Shown here in pieces: positions 1 through 8,656 of a stretch of 64,000 nt of DNA. Numbering within the stretch: position 1 is the first letter of the stretch; every line of letters begins with the position of its first letter. The translations under genes and the position numbers were made by a program. This stretch comes from Citrobacter telavivensis (GTDB lineage Bacteria > Pseudomonadota > Gammaproteobacteria > Enterobacterales > Enterobacteriaceae), in assembly GCA_009363175.1 (NCBI GenBank), contig CP045205.1:3720001-3784000 (forward strand). Reading direction: 5' to 3'. Below the pieces are notes generated by a model. That model was not told the DNA's origin and made no database searches. It was given only the letters and a program-made list of their open reading frames with translations.

Positions 1-2
1 TT

Positions 3-248
3 GAAAGCGCGATGGCCTGCGACGATCTAAAACTGCTGTCAGATGCCCAACACCAGGGATTTAATCTTAACGGTGACGTCTATCTCATTGGGAATGCGTC
101 ACGCTGCACCTTATACCACTATATCTTTTCACATTATGCAGAACGTAATGCGCGCTTCCACATTATTTCCGATGCGGAAAGTATCGACATGCTGGCAATA
201 ACCGGAGCGAGCGCCATCGCCCGCGCGATACAAAATAACCCGCAATAA
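3..248 (+). CDS. DgoK-like 2-oxo-3-deoxygalactonate kinase, C-terminal part
   Basis: The window opens inside this gene, so only about the last 81 residues are visible. They resemble the C-terminal end of the DgoK kinase that follows: an acidic-Leu stretch (DDLK versus DDLQ), a beta strand ending in Gly (VYLIG versus IVVCG) and a closing segment in which SIDMLAITGA lines up with SLSAEGLLAL. The stop lies 12 bases before the next start, so the two are co-transcribed. I infer a second DgoK-family protein in tandem with the complete one. With only the tail visible, substrate and the state of the active site cannot be judged. Confidence 0.6.
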   Translation, partial: ESAMACDDLKLLSDAQHQGFNLNGDVYLIGNASRCTLYHYIFSHYAERNARFHIISDAESIDMLAITGASAIARAIQNNPQ

Positions 249-260
249 GGTGAAAACAAC

Positions 261-1250
261 ATGACAATTATTACCATTGATACCGGAACAACGAATACCC
301 GCGTCTGCGCCTGGCAGGACGGAACATTACTCGCAGAAGCGGCGCGTGCCGCTGGCGTGCGTGACACTGCCATTACCGGCAGTACGGCCACATTGATGCA
401 AGGTGTCAGCGACGCCGTACAGGACGTGAAACAGAAAGCTGGCATCCCTTGCGACGCAAAGGTTATTTACCTCTCAGCCGGAATGATTACCTCCAACGTG
501 GGCTTATTTGAGATCCCCCATCTCGTCGCCCCTGCCGGATTAAAAGAACTGGCAGAAGGCATGACGCCCGCGCATCTGCCAGAGATTACCGATGAACCCA
601 TTTGGTTCGTTCCTGGCATACGAAATCACAAAGGTGCCGTCTCACTGGATAACGTCGAGCAGATGGACATGATGCGCGGCGAAGAAACGGAAGCAATTGG
701 CGTACTCAGTAGCCTTGATATCCGTGGGCCTGCGCTGATCATTTTACCGGGATCGCATTCTAAATTTGTCAAAATTGATGCGCAAAACCGCATTGAAGGC
801 TGCGTAACCACCCTGGGTGGCGAGCTTCTGGAAGTCATTACCCGACATACTATCCTCGCCAGCTCTTTACAGCATCAATTCGCGACCAGCATCGACAGCC
901 CCTCGTTATTGCAAGGGGCCAGCCAGTGCCTGCAAACCGGACTTTCCCGCACCTGTTTCTCGGTTCGCGTGCTGGACATGTTTGCTTCCTTATCACTGAA
1001 CCAGAAAGCGAACGTACTGCTTGGCGCCGTATTACAGGATGACCTTCAGGCAGTTAAAAATAGTCGGGCATTTGACTGTCCGCCGGATACGCACATCGTG
1101 GTATGCGGTAAAGAAGTTCTCAAACTCGCGTTCGCCACCTTAATTGATCATGACCCGTGGTTTAACGGAAAAATAACCGTCGCACCGGAAAATAAATCCT
1201 TGTCCGCAGAAGGATTACTGGCTTTGGCGAAACGAAAAAATATTATTTAA
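261..1250 (+). CDS. dgoK: 2-dehydro-3-deoxygalactonokinase (DgoK family)
   Basis: This 329-residue protein would phosphorylate 2-keto-3-deoxy-galactonate (or a related 2-keto-3-deoxy sugar acid) at C6 with ATP in the cytoplasm, the step before aldol cleavage. The N-terminus has the ASKHA-type phosphate-binding motif IDTGTTNTR at residues 5-13. Further on are PGSHSKF near 171 and a TTLGGELLEV segment near 191, both typical of DgoK. Length is somewhat above the E. coli enzyme (about 290). An AAGGTG ribosome site precedes the ATG. The next genes are an MFS acid-sugar carrier and a KDPGal-type aldolase, which supports the call. The matching dehydratase is not in the window and may lie upstream. 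Confidence 0.82.
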   Translation: MTIITIDTGTTNTRVCAWQDGTLLAEAARAAGVRDTAITGSTATLMQGVSDAVQDVKQKAGIPCDAKVIYLSAGMITSNVGLFEIPHLVAPAGLKELAEGMTPAHLPEITDEPIWFVPGIRNHKGAVSLDNVEQMDMMRGEETEAIGVLSSLDIRGPALIILPGSHSKFVKIDAQNRIEGCVTTLGGELLEVITRHTILASSLQHQFATSIDSPSLLQGASQCLQTGLSRTCFSVRVLDMFASLSLNQKANVLLGAVLQDDLQAVKNSRAFDCPPDTHIVVCGKEVLKLAFATLIDHDPWFNGKITVAPENKSLSAEGLLALAKRKNII

Positions 1251-1285
1251 CTCCTTTGTACCCTACAAAAATAAAGGTTTAATTT

Positions 1286-2593
1286 ATGAACACGACCGTA
1301 AAAGAAAGTGCCGTAGTAAAAAAACGAGGCGGTAAAAGATGGTTTGTTGTTTTCCTCTTATTAATCGGCGGGATTATTAACTATCTGGATCGTGCGAGTT
1401 TATCCATTGCAGCGCCCGATATGATGAAAGAATTGAATCTGTCCAATACCGATATTGGACTTCTGGGGTCGGTATTCGCGCTGATTTACGCATTGTGCCA
1501 ACTCCCTGCTGGTTTTCTGGTTGACCGCTTTGGTCCTAAAAAAGTCTATGGCTGGGCCGTCGCGTTGTGGAGCGGCGCCACCATGCTGACAGGGGCGTGC
1601 AGCAGTATGATGACCCTGATTTTCGCTCGCGGAATTTTAGGGATTACTGAAGCCCCCTGCTGGCCTGGTGCAGCCAAAATTACGGCCTCATGGTTCCCTA
1701 AAAAAGAGCGCGCGCTGGCGACGGGTTTCTGGGATGCCGCCTCAAAATGGGGGCCGGCCATTGCTCCGCCGATTCTGGTGGCTATCATCGTGCCGTTGGG
1801 CTGGCGTTCTTTATTTTATATTGCCGGTGCGATTGGTCTGGTCTTCGTGGTGTTCTTTATTTTTGCTTACCACCAGCCAGAAAAACATCCGAGTATCACC
1901 AAAGAGGAACTGGATTATATCAAGGAAGGCGGCGGTGGTACCGCGGAAAAACTGACCAGTGAGTCAGAGAAAATTAGCTGGGGCGGATTATTCAAATACC
2001 GTTGCATCTGGGGAATGATATTAGGCTGGTTTTGCTATGTATGGATGATGAATATTTTCACTACATTCCTGCCGCTCTATTTGATGAAAACTCAGAATAT
2101 TCAGCTTAAAGAGTTAGGGATCTATGCCAGTATTCCTTATTTCGGCGGTATTGTCGGTGCCATTATGGGGGGATATATCTCCAAATGGTTAATCGATAAA
2201 AATATCTTTACCGACTCCCTCAAAGCAAAACGCGCCACGATCAGTATCTCAGCGTTACTCGCGGGTATTGCAGTCATTGCCGTACCGATGGTGGATGGTC
2301 TGTTTGCAACATTAACGCTGCTGGTGATTGCCATGGCGCTGCTTTCCGCGCTCTCAGCGACCGGTTGGGCTTTGCCTGGCGATGTTGCCCCGTCATCGAT
2401 GGTGGCGTCAGTCGGCAGTATCCAGAACTTCGGCGGCTATTTTGCCGGATCGCTCTCCCCCCTTGCCACCGGCTTGATCGCCGATATCACCGGTTCTTAT
2501 ACCCTGGCTTTCGTCAGCGGCGGGATCATCGCGGCCTGTGCTGCACTTTGTTACTGGTTCATCGTAAAAGAGCCGGTAAAAGTAGAAGAATAA
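1286..2593 (+). CDS. MFS sugar-acid:H+ symporter (DgoT/ExuT-like, ACS family)
   Basis: A 435-residue inner-membrane carrier with about 12 hydrophobic segments. The first helix ends in INYLDRASLSIA, the signature of the anion:cation symporter branch of the major facilitator superfamily, which includes DgoT, ExuT, GudP and GarP. The segment DRFGPKKV after helix 2 is the usual loop 2-3 motif. It probably brings D-galactonate or a similar aldonate into the cell for the kinase and aldolase encoded on either side. It starts 35 bases after dgoK behind an AAAGG ribosome site. The exact substrate cannot be read from the sequence. Confidence 0.82.
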   Translation: MNTTVKESAVVKKRGGKRWFVVFLLLIGGIINYLDRASLSIAAPDMMKELNLSNTDIGLLGSVFALIYALCQLPAGFLVDRFGPKKVYGWAVALWSGATMLTGACSSMMTLIFARGILGITEAPCWPGAAKITASWFPKKERALATGFWDAASKWGPAIAPPILVAIIVPLGWRSLFYIAGAIGLVFVVFFIFAYHQPEKHPSITKEELDYIKEGGGGTAEKLTSESEKISWGGLFKYRCIWGMILGWFCYVWMMNIFTTFLPLYLMKTQNIQLKELGIYASIPYFGGIVGAIMGGYISKWLIDKNIFTDSLKAKRATISISALLAGIAVIAVPMVDGLFATLTLLVIAMALLSALSATGWALPGDVAPSSMVASVGSIQNFGGYFAGSLSPLATGLIADITGSYTLAFVSGGIIAACAALCYWFIVKEPVKVEE

Positions 2594-2637
2594 TACCGTC
2601 AGGGGGAAATCTCCCTGACTTTTAACAGAGGTTATCA

Positions 2638-3285
2638 ATGATTAAACATCGCGTTATTCACGCTATAGAACAGACCGGACTTATTGCCATCGTGCGCGGT
2701 ATCGAGCCTGAATCTGTTTTGCCTTTGGCTGAAGCGTTATATGCAGGTGGCGTTGAGGTGATAGAGGTGACGTGCAATTCGACACGTTATCTGGAAAGTA
2801 TCACCGCGCTAAAAACGAAAATGGGAGACAAGATGAAGGTGGGTGCGGGAACCGTTATCAATCCCGTCATGGCACAACTGGTTATCGATGCTGGTGCTGA
2901 TTTCGTGTTGTCGCCTGATTTCAATCCCGACGTCGTCTCTATGGTTCATGAGAAGCAACGACTGATGATTCCGGCGGTGATGACGCCATCCGAAATCCTC
3001 CAGGCCTGTCGCCTGGGCGTGGATCTGTTGAAGCTTTTTCCGGCAAACAGCCTGGGCATCGATTATCTCAAAGAGATCCAGGGGCCGCTCGATAATCTCG
3101 CGCTGATCCCGGTTGGCGGCATCACGCTTGAAAATACGGCAAGCTTTGCGCAAGCAGGCGCGTTTGCTGTCGGCGTCGGGAGCGCGCTGACAAACAAACA
3201 GTGGGTAAAAGACGGCGAATGGGGAAAAATCACCCGCCAGGCGGAGGCATTTATCCGGGCGTTTCGTGATAACAAACACCGATAA
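2638..3285 (+). CDS. 2-dehydro-3-deoxy-6-phosphogalactonate/gluconate aldolase (class I)
   Basis: This 215-residue protein matches the KDPG/KDPGal aldolase family (Eda, DgoA). It cleaves the phosphorylated 2-keto-3-deoxy acid to pyruvate and D-glyceraldehyde 3-phosphate by Schiff-base chemistry. Visible features are the IVRG strand near residue 18, the VIEVTCNS segment carrying the family glutamate, and LLKLFPAN near residue 130, whose lysine is the expected Schiff-base residue. Length agrees with the family (about 205-215). AGAGG precedes the ATG, 44 bases after the transporter. Following DgoK, it most likely acts as the DgoA-type aldolase, but an Eda-like role cannot be excluded. Confidence 0.85.
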   Translation: MIKHRVIHAIEQTGLIAIVRGIEPESVLPLAEALYAGGVEVIEVTCNSTRYLESITALKTKMGDKMKVGAGTVINPVMAQLVIDAGADFVLSPDFNPDVVSMVHEKQRLMIPAVMTPSEILQACRLGVDLLKLFPANSLGIDYLKEIQGPLDNLALIPVGGITLENTASFAQAGAFAVGVGSALTNKQWVKDGEWGKITRQAEAFIRAFRDNKHR

Positions 3286-3384
3286 ATGACACCGGCACAT
3301 CGCCCTGCACGTTTTTCCTTCATTGTGTTCATGAAGTCCGCCTGGCTATACTGCGGCTCATTAAAACTACAGTGAGGGAAGAAC

Positions 3385-4182
3385 GTGTCTGAGAAGATTA
3401 ACCGCTCTGTCGCACGGGCACTGGAAATCATGGAGCTGGTTGCGCAGAGCAAAGAAGATCTCACCATTTCAGAGATCAGCAAATTTCTGGCCATCCCGAA
3501 AAGTACCACTTTTGATATCTTGTATACCCTTCTTGAAAAAGGATATCTGGAGCAGACCAGCGAAAAGCAGAAAACGTTCAGGCTGGGCATGAAGCTGTTC
3601 CAGACCGGCGCTCACTATCTCGACAGAACGCCTTTTCGCGATGTCGCCCACGCCACGCTGGAAAATCTGGTTGAAAACGCAGGCGAAACGGCTTTCCTCG
3701 CGATTCTGAACAAAGATGAACTGGTGTATCTGGACAAGGTTGAAAGCCCCAATTCCGTCAGAACCTCGGCACGTATTGGTTCCAGTAATCCGCTTTACTG
3801 CACCGGTCTGGGTAAAGCCATTCTCGCCACCCTGCCCGATGATGAAGTGCGCGCGATAGTAAAACGAACCGGTGGCCTGCGTCCCGTCACCCCCTATACC
3901 ATCACGGATGAAGCACAGTTTATGTCCATACTCGCCCAGGCAAGACAGCAGGGTTATGCGGTCGATGACAGGGAACATAACAGCGAAGTCTTTTGTCTCG
4001 CCGCGCCGGTGTACAACCTCCACGGGCATGTTAGCGCAGCGATTAGCGTGGCCAGTTTATTTTCCAAAGTGAAAGACGATCGGCAAAAAATTGAGGTACT
4101 GGGTAAAATGATCTCAGCCGCTGCCCTGGAACTTTCACACCGAATAGGGTATCGCGGTAAGTCTCTCTATATGAATGAATAA
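3385..4182 (+). CDS. IclR-family transcriptional regulator
   Basis: A 265-residue IclR-type regulator. The N-terminal winged helix-turn-helix (about residues 1-70, with LTISEISKFLAIPKSTTFDIL as recognition region, quoted here only for position) is followed by the effector domain with the family landmarks LDKVESPNSVRT near 115 and YCTGLGKAILA near 134. It starts with GTG behind GAGGGA. It lies downstream of the sugar-acid genes with its own possible -10 TATACT near 3346. It probably controls that operon and senses a sugar acid or its keto-deoxy product. Confidence 0.82.
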   Translation: MSEKINRSVARALEIMELVAQSKEDLTISEISKFLAIPKSTTFDILYTLLEKGYLEQTSEKQKTFRLGMKLFQTGAHYLDRTPFRDVAHATLENLVENAGETAFLAILNKDELVYLDKVESPNSVRTSARIGSSNPLYCTGLGKAILATLPDDEVRAIVKRTGGLRPVTPYTITDEAQFMSILAQARQQGYAVDDREHNSEVFCLAAPVYNLHGHVSAAISVASLFSKVKDDRQKIEVLGKMISAAALELSHRIGYRGKSLYMNE

Positions 4183-4193
4183 CGTCACCGTCT

Positions 4194-4222
4194 GTTCGCC
4201 TGAAAGAAACGCTCAGGCGAAC
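4194..4222 (+). terminator. hairpin after the IclR gene
   Basis: A perfect 10-bp inverted repeat, GTTCGCCTGA and TCAGGCGAAC with a 9-base loop, lies 11 bases after the stop codon. There is no clear T tract, so it may be a terminator or an mRNA 3' stabiliser. Confidence 0.55.
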
Positions 4223-4514
4223 CAACTGACTATTCCTATCGCCAGAATAATAGCCGTTCTTTCTGCGCAATGAGCAACTTCGTCGCATTAATAAATAAAA
4301 TCCCAGATATATATTCACAAAACAAATATTTCCAATAAATTTATCACTGTTGTTTTTGTTTTGAAGATAAATTGTACGACTACGATTCAATTCTCTCTGG
4401 TCACATAAAGCAATCTTGATATCGCATCCAAAAAAACGATATTTCACTTTGCCGAAATAATAAAGTCAATGATAATGCGCCCGTTCGTCTCCTCAAAATG
4501 GCGGGATATTCTCT
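4223..4514. other. AT-rich intergenic region before pit
   Basis: About 290 bases without a convincing gene. The middle is AT-rich and probably holds the pit promoter, but I could not fix a single -35/-10 pair. No recognisable operator was seen. Confidence 0.4.
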
Positions 4515-6014
4515 ATGCTACATTTATTTGCTGGTCTGGATTTATATACCAGCTTGATGCTTTTACTTGCGCTGGTCTTTGTCCTGTTTTACGAAGCGAT
4601 TAACGGATTTCATGACACCGCCAATGCAGTTGCGACCGTCATCTATACCCGAGCCATGCAACCTCAACTGGCGGTGATAATGGCTGCAGCGTTCAACTTT
4701 TTTGGCGTTCTACTGGGTGGACTCAGCGTTGCGTATGCCATTGTGCATATGCTACCCACGGATTTACTGCTCAATATGGGTTCGTCGCATGGCCTCGCAA
4801 TGATTTTCTCTATGTTACTGGCGGCGATTATCTGGAACCTGGGGACCTGGTATTTCGGTTTACCCGCCTCCAGTTCCCATACCCTGATCGGCGCAATTAT
4901 TGGTATCGGGTTAACCAACGCGCTGATGACGGGAACCTCGGTAGTCGATGCGCTGAACATCCCGGCAGTGGTCAATATCTTTGCTTCGTTGATCGTTTCT
5001 CCCGTCGTCGGAATGGTGATTGCAGGCGCCCTTATCTTCCTGCTGCGCCGCTACTGGAGCGGTACCAAGAAACGCGATCGCATCCATCGCCTCCCTGAAG
5101 AACGGAAAAAAAAGGGCGGGAAAAAGAAGCCACCATTCTGGACGCGTATTTCGCTCATTTCCTCCGCAGCCGGCGTGGCCTTCTCTCACGGGGCGAACGA
5201 TGGTCAGAAAGGGATCGGTCTGGTCATGCTGGTCCTGGTGGGGATTGCACCAGCCGGATTCGTGGTGAACATGAGCGCGACCGGATACGAAATCACCCGC
5301 ACCCGCGACGCGGTCAGCAATCTTGAGGTTTACTTCCTGCAACATCCCGACGCGTTAAAACAGGTCGCCGACAAGACTCAACCGCCTGTCACACCGGCGG
5401 CAAATATCGCACCGGCGACGGAATTTCATTGCCACCCCGCAAACACGATGGATGCCATTCATCGCGTCAAAGCACTGTTGCCTGCCAACCTGGAGAGTTA
5501 CGACACATTAAGCGTGCCGCAACGCAGTCAGCTACGACGCATCATGCTGTGCATCTCCGATACAACGGATAAAGTGGCGAACCTGCCGGATATCAGCCGT
5601 AGCGATGTGCATCTGCTGAAGAAACTGAAAACCGATATGCTGAGCACGATTGAGTATGCGCCGATCTGGATAATCATGTCAGTCGCGCTGGCGCTGGGCA
5701 TGGGAACCATGGTTGGCTGGCGTCGCGTGGCAACCACGATTGGCGAAAAAATTGGTAAGAAAGGGATGACCTATGCCCAGGGGATGTCCGCGCAGATCAC
5801 GGCGGCAATCTCAATCGGTCTTGCCAGCTATATTGGGATGCCGGTTTCTACGACGCACGTACTCTCTTCTGCCGTAGCGGGAACGATGATTGTCGACGGT
5901 GGAGGATTGCAGCGAAAAACCGTCACCAGCATCGCGATGGCCTGGGTATTTACGTTGCCTGCGGCAATTCTGTTGTCGGGATGTCTGTACTGGGCTTCCC
6001 TGCAATTTCTCTGA
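4515..6014 (+). CDS. pit: low-affinity inorganic phosphate transporter, Pit family
   Basis: A 499-residue inner-membrane carrier, the same length as E. coli PitA and PitB. It takes up neutral metal-phosphate complexes with protons. The two family signatures are seen: NGFHDTANAVAT near residue 30 and GANDGQKGIGLV near 230. There are two membrane halves joined by a long hydrophilic loop (about residues 190-380) containing a Lys-rich stretch and a HCHPAN motif. It is equally compatible with PitA and PitB. It is transcribed alone and ends at a convergent hairpin. Confidence 0.9.
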   Translation: MLHLFAGLDLYTSLMLLLALVFVLFYEAINGFHDTANAVATVIYTRAMQPQLAVIMAAAFNFFGVLLGGLSVAYAIVHMLPTDLLLNMGSSHGLAMIFSMLLAAIIWNLGTWYFGLPASSSHTLIGAIIGIGLTNALMTGTSVVDALNIPAVVNIFASLIVSPVVGMVIAGALIFLLRRYWSGTKKRDRIHRLPEERKKKGGKKKPPFWTRISLISSAAGVAFSHGANDGQKGIGLVMLVLVGIAPAGFVVNMSATGYEITRTRDAVSNLEVYFLQHPDALKQVADKTQPPVTPAANIAPATEFHCHPANTMDAIHRVKALLPANLESYDTLSVPQRSQLRRIMLCISDTTDKVANLPDISRSDVHLLKKLKTDMLSTIEYAPIWIIMSVALALGMGTMVGWRRVATTIGEKIGKKGMTYAQGMSAQITAAISIGLASYIGMPVSTTHVLSSAVAGTMIVDGGGLQRKTVTSIAMAWVFTLPAAILLSGCLYWASLQFL

Positions 6015-6053
6015 GCCAACTGACGGTTCAGGTGAAGCGATATGTGCGTAAAA

Positions 6054-6078
6054 ATGCCCAGTCAGCCAGACTGGGCAT
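6054..6078. terminator. bidirectional terminator between pit and kinase A
   Basis: A perfect repeat ATGCCCAGT / ACTGGGCAT with a 7-base loop lies between two convergent genes. A run of As on its left would give a U tract for the minus-strand transcript. Confidence 0.7.
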
Positions 6079-6095
6079 ACAGAAACAGAACGAAT

Positions 6096-6830
6096 TTACT
6101 GAAGGGTGAGGCTAACGGCATCCGTATTATTGTTACGGTAATGATAGCCGCGGGCTGTCATAAACTCTGCTATCGCTTTTTCCGCATCCGCCAGTACATC
6201 ATCCAGCGGTTGATTCGCATCGATGTCGACCAATTGTGCGCCGCCAAAGGTCAACTGTGGCGTTATTGCTATTTTTCTGGCCAGGGCTTCTCTGCGGTGA
6301 TCGGGTTTACGCGCACAGGCAACATCGAGGTCTACATTCAGTTTTATCACTAAATCCGGCTTATGACTGGCCATCCAGCGGAACGCCGAGCGTTCTTGTT
6401 CAGCCAGCCAGGAAACGAAGCGACTTCCGTCAGCATTGGCAGGAAACACGGTGCCATCATAAGCTCCGGGAATTTGTATTTGAGGATAGCGATCGGCTAA
6501 TACAATTAGCCCACGGCGTCGACACGCCAGCATATGACGAAAGCGCAATAACCGACGCACCACGAAGGACATAATCACTAATGCGGGTACAGGGCCTGGT
6601 AATTTTCTCGCAGTTTTAACTTTATTACGCTCAATAGTTTTACCTAATGATTTTCCCATTAACGGTAATTTAACCACGGCGCGCCCCACATTTCCGGCCT
6701 GTTTACCTAAATGCACTTTTTCTGCGGGACCATATTTCTGCAAACAGATCAGAAGATGTTCACAGACCGTTGTTTTCCCCGAACCATCGCTGCCAATAAT
6801 GGCTATTAGCGGAGGTTTCATTGATATCAT
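6096..6830 (-). CDS. thymidylate-kinase-like P-loop kinase, paralogue A
   Basis: A 244-residue protein with a Walker A loop GSDGSGKT at residues 13-20, a DRYPQ motif near 120 in the place of the DRY of thymidylate kinases, and an ARKPDH motif near 180 that is shared with the two plus-strand paralogues downstream. It belongs to the thymidylate-kinase-like nucleoside/lipid/sugar kinase fold, but it is not the housekeeping Tmk. GAGGG lies 7 bases before the ATG. It is divergent from paralogue B and next to the lipid genes. I infer that it phosphorylates a small molecule or lipid linked to that pathway; the substrate is unknown. Confidence 0.7.
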   Translation of the reverse strand: MISMKPPLIAIIGSDGSGKTTVCEHLLICLQKYGPAEKVHLGKQAGNVGRAVVKLPLMGKSLGKTIERNKVKTARKLPGPVPALVIMSFVVRRLLRFRHMLACRRRGLIVLADRYPQIQIPGAYDGTVFPANADGSRFVSWLAEQERSAFRWMASHKPDLVIKLNVDLDVACARKPDHRREALARKIAITPQLTFGGAQLVDIDANQPLDDVLADAEKAIAEFMTARGYHYRNNNTDAVSLTLQ

Positions 6831-7002
6831 AAATATACCCTCAACATAAAATCCTTATCATGAATACTTTATTAACGCGATACCCTTTTGGATATAACTA
6901 TTAATACTAAAACGACAATTAGACATTGTCACAACTTTGTTGAACAGATATTCTTGGGACACCACAGCGAATATACACCCCTTTATTTAAACTGGATCTT
7001 TC

Positions 7003-7746
7003 GTGAGTCAATATACTATTCCCACTATTAATCCCCCTTTCGTTCGGGTGATTGCCATAGTCGGCTGCGATGGTTCAGGTAAATCAACCCTGGCTGCCAG
7101 TCTGGCCCCTCTTCTGGCATCACAATTGCCGACAAAACAGCTTTATCTCGGGCAGTCTTCTGGTCGTATTGGTGAATGGATCGAACATTTGCCCGTCATC
7201 GGGGCGTCGGTGGGTCGTTACCTGCGAACAAAAGCGGCACGTGTGCACCAGCGCCCCTCGTCACCGCCAGGAAACATGACGGCGCTGGTAATCTTCCTGC
7301 TCTCCTGCTGGAGAGCGTATAAATTCCGCAACATGTTGATCCAGAGTCGGCAAGGCACATTATTTATCGTCGATCGTTACCCCCAGACGGAAGTCCCCGG
7401 GTTTCGTTTTGACGGGCCGCAGTTAGCCAACACAACGGACGGCAACTGGTGGGTGCGCCTTCTGAAAGCGCGCGAACTCCAGTTGTACCAGTGGATGGCC
7501 TCCTGGCGCCCCCTGCTGCTGATCAGGCTGGATATTGATGAAGAAACCGCATTCTCGCGCAAGCCTGACCATCCACTGTCCATTCTTCACGAGAAGATCA
7601 TGGTCACGCCGCATCTGACGTTCAATGGGGCGACAATCCTCGAACTGAATGGTCGGGAACCGGCGGATAAAATTCTTATTGCATCATTACGTTCAATTCA
7701 AGCCTCTCTTCGCGATCACCGGATCGGATTTGCGAGTCCTTTTTAA
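7003..7746 (+). CDS. thymidylate-kinase-like P-loop kinase, paralogue B
   Basis: A 247-residue relative of paralogue A: Walker A GCDGSGKS at residues 21-28, DRYPQTEVPGF near 125 and SRKPDH near 187. The start is GTG at 7003. The region between the Walker A loop and DRYPQ contains a basic, hydrophobic stretch (about 65-115) where Tmk has its nucleotide-acceptor region. The gene is followed after 11 bases by paralogue C, so the two are co-transcribed. The acceptor is not known; nearness to a sphingolipid-type cluster makes a lipid or headgroup kinase worth testing. Confidence 0.7.
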   Translation: MSQYTIPTINPPFVRVIAIVGCDGSGKSTLAASLAPLLASQLPTKQLYLGQSSGRIGEWIEHLPVIGASVGRYLRTKAARVHQRPSSPPGNMTALVIFLLSCWRAYKFRNMLIQSRQGTLFIVDRYPQTEVPGFRFDGPQLANTTDGNWWVRLLKARELQLYQWMASWRPLLLIRLDIDEETAFSRKPDHPLSILHEKIMVTPHLTFNGATILELNGREPADKILIASLRSIQASLRDHRIGFASPF

Positions 7747-7757
7747 GACGGAACGAC

Positions 7758-8510
7758 ATGGAAACAGAGAACTCAAGCCCCCTGAATGCGCCGTTGCCGG
7801 AATACATTCAAGGACTTATTGCCGTTGTCGGCTGCGATGGTACCGGCAAATCCACGCTGACGGCCGATCTGGTTAAAAACCTGCAACAAAAGTGGGTGAC
7901 CGAGCGCCACTATTTAGGGCTTGTCTCCGGAGAGGATGGCAACAAAATCAAGCGTCTGCCGCTGATCGGCACATGGCTTGAGCGGCGACTGGCGGCGAAA
8001 TCATCAAAAACGCAAAGCATGAGTACCCGAGCCCCCGCACTCTGGGCGACGTTAATTATGTACGGATTCTCTGTGCGCCGAATGGCTAACTTACGCAAAG
8101 CGCAGCGGCTGGCGCAAAGCGGCGTTCTGGTGATCAGCGATCGCTACCCTCAGGCCGAAATTTCCGGATTCCATTATGACGGACCGGGTATTGGCATCGA
8201 GCGCGCGACGGGCTGGGTGAAAACCCGCATGGCAAAGCGCGAATCCCGCCTGTATCAGGAAATGGCGTTATGCCGTCCTGAACTCATTATTCGTCTTGGT
8301 ATCGATATTGATACCGCATTTTCCCGTAAGCCTGACCATGACTACAACGAGCTGCGCGACAAAATCGACGTCATGGTGAAGCTCACCTACAACGGCTCAA
8401 GAATTCTCGATCTGGATTCCCGAGCGCCCTACCGCGAAGTGTTGGAAAAGGCGCTGGCTGCCGCATCCGTTGCGGCACGGAATTCCCGGCGTAGAAGCGT
8501 GATGTCGTGA
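7758..8510 (+). CDS. thymidylate-kinase-like P-loop kinase, paralogue C
   Basis: A 250-residue third member: Walker A GCDGTGKS at residues 25-32, SDRYPQAEISGFHYDGP near 130 and FSRKPDH near 192. It is closest to paralogue B in the motifs (both have FSRKPDH and a DGP after the DRYPQ). It could form a heteromer with B or act on a different acceptor. It ends 146 bases before the flippase gene, and that gap shows no gene. Confidence 0.7.
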   Translation: METENSSPLNAPLPEYIQGLIAVVGCDGTGKSTLTADLVKNLQQKWVTERHYLGLVSGEDGNKIKRLPLIGTWLERRLAAKSSKTQSMSTRAPALWATLIMYGFSVRRMANLRKAQRLAQSGVLVISDRYPQAEISGFHYDGPGIGIERATGWVKTRMAKRESRLYQEMALCRPELIIRLGIDIDTAFSRKPDHDYNELRDKIDVMVKLTYNGSRILDLDSRAPYREVLEKALAAASVAARNSRRRSVMS

Positions 8511-8656
8511 CGCATCAGCCCTCAACGGAGTCGGGGCGCACAGAGCGAAAGACTGTCTGAACTCAGGCGCGGTGCCATTCGCCAGACTGAGATTTTATAC
8601 TGGGCGGGTTTGCTCCCGCTGAGTGATGATTAACCTGGCCTGACGGGTTTTCTCCT

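Noticed and set aside
134..445. 103-codon minus-strand frame
   Set aside because: It spans two well-supported plus-strand genes, has no ribosome site and no family features.
4043..4447. 134-codon minus-strand frame across the IclR end and the pit upstream region
   Set aside because: It overlaps a good gene and a hairpin, has no ribosome site and no recognisable motif.
6236..6574. 112-codon plus-strand frame
   Set aside because: It is the antisense shadow of kinase A, whose Walker A and DRYPQ motifs are clear.
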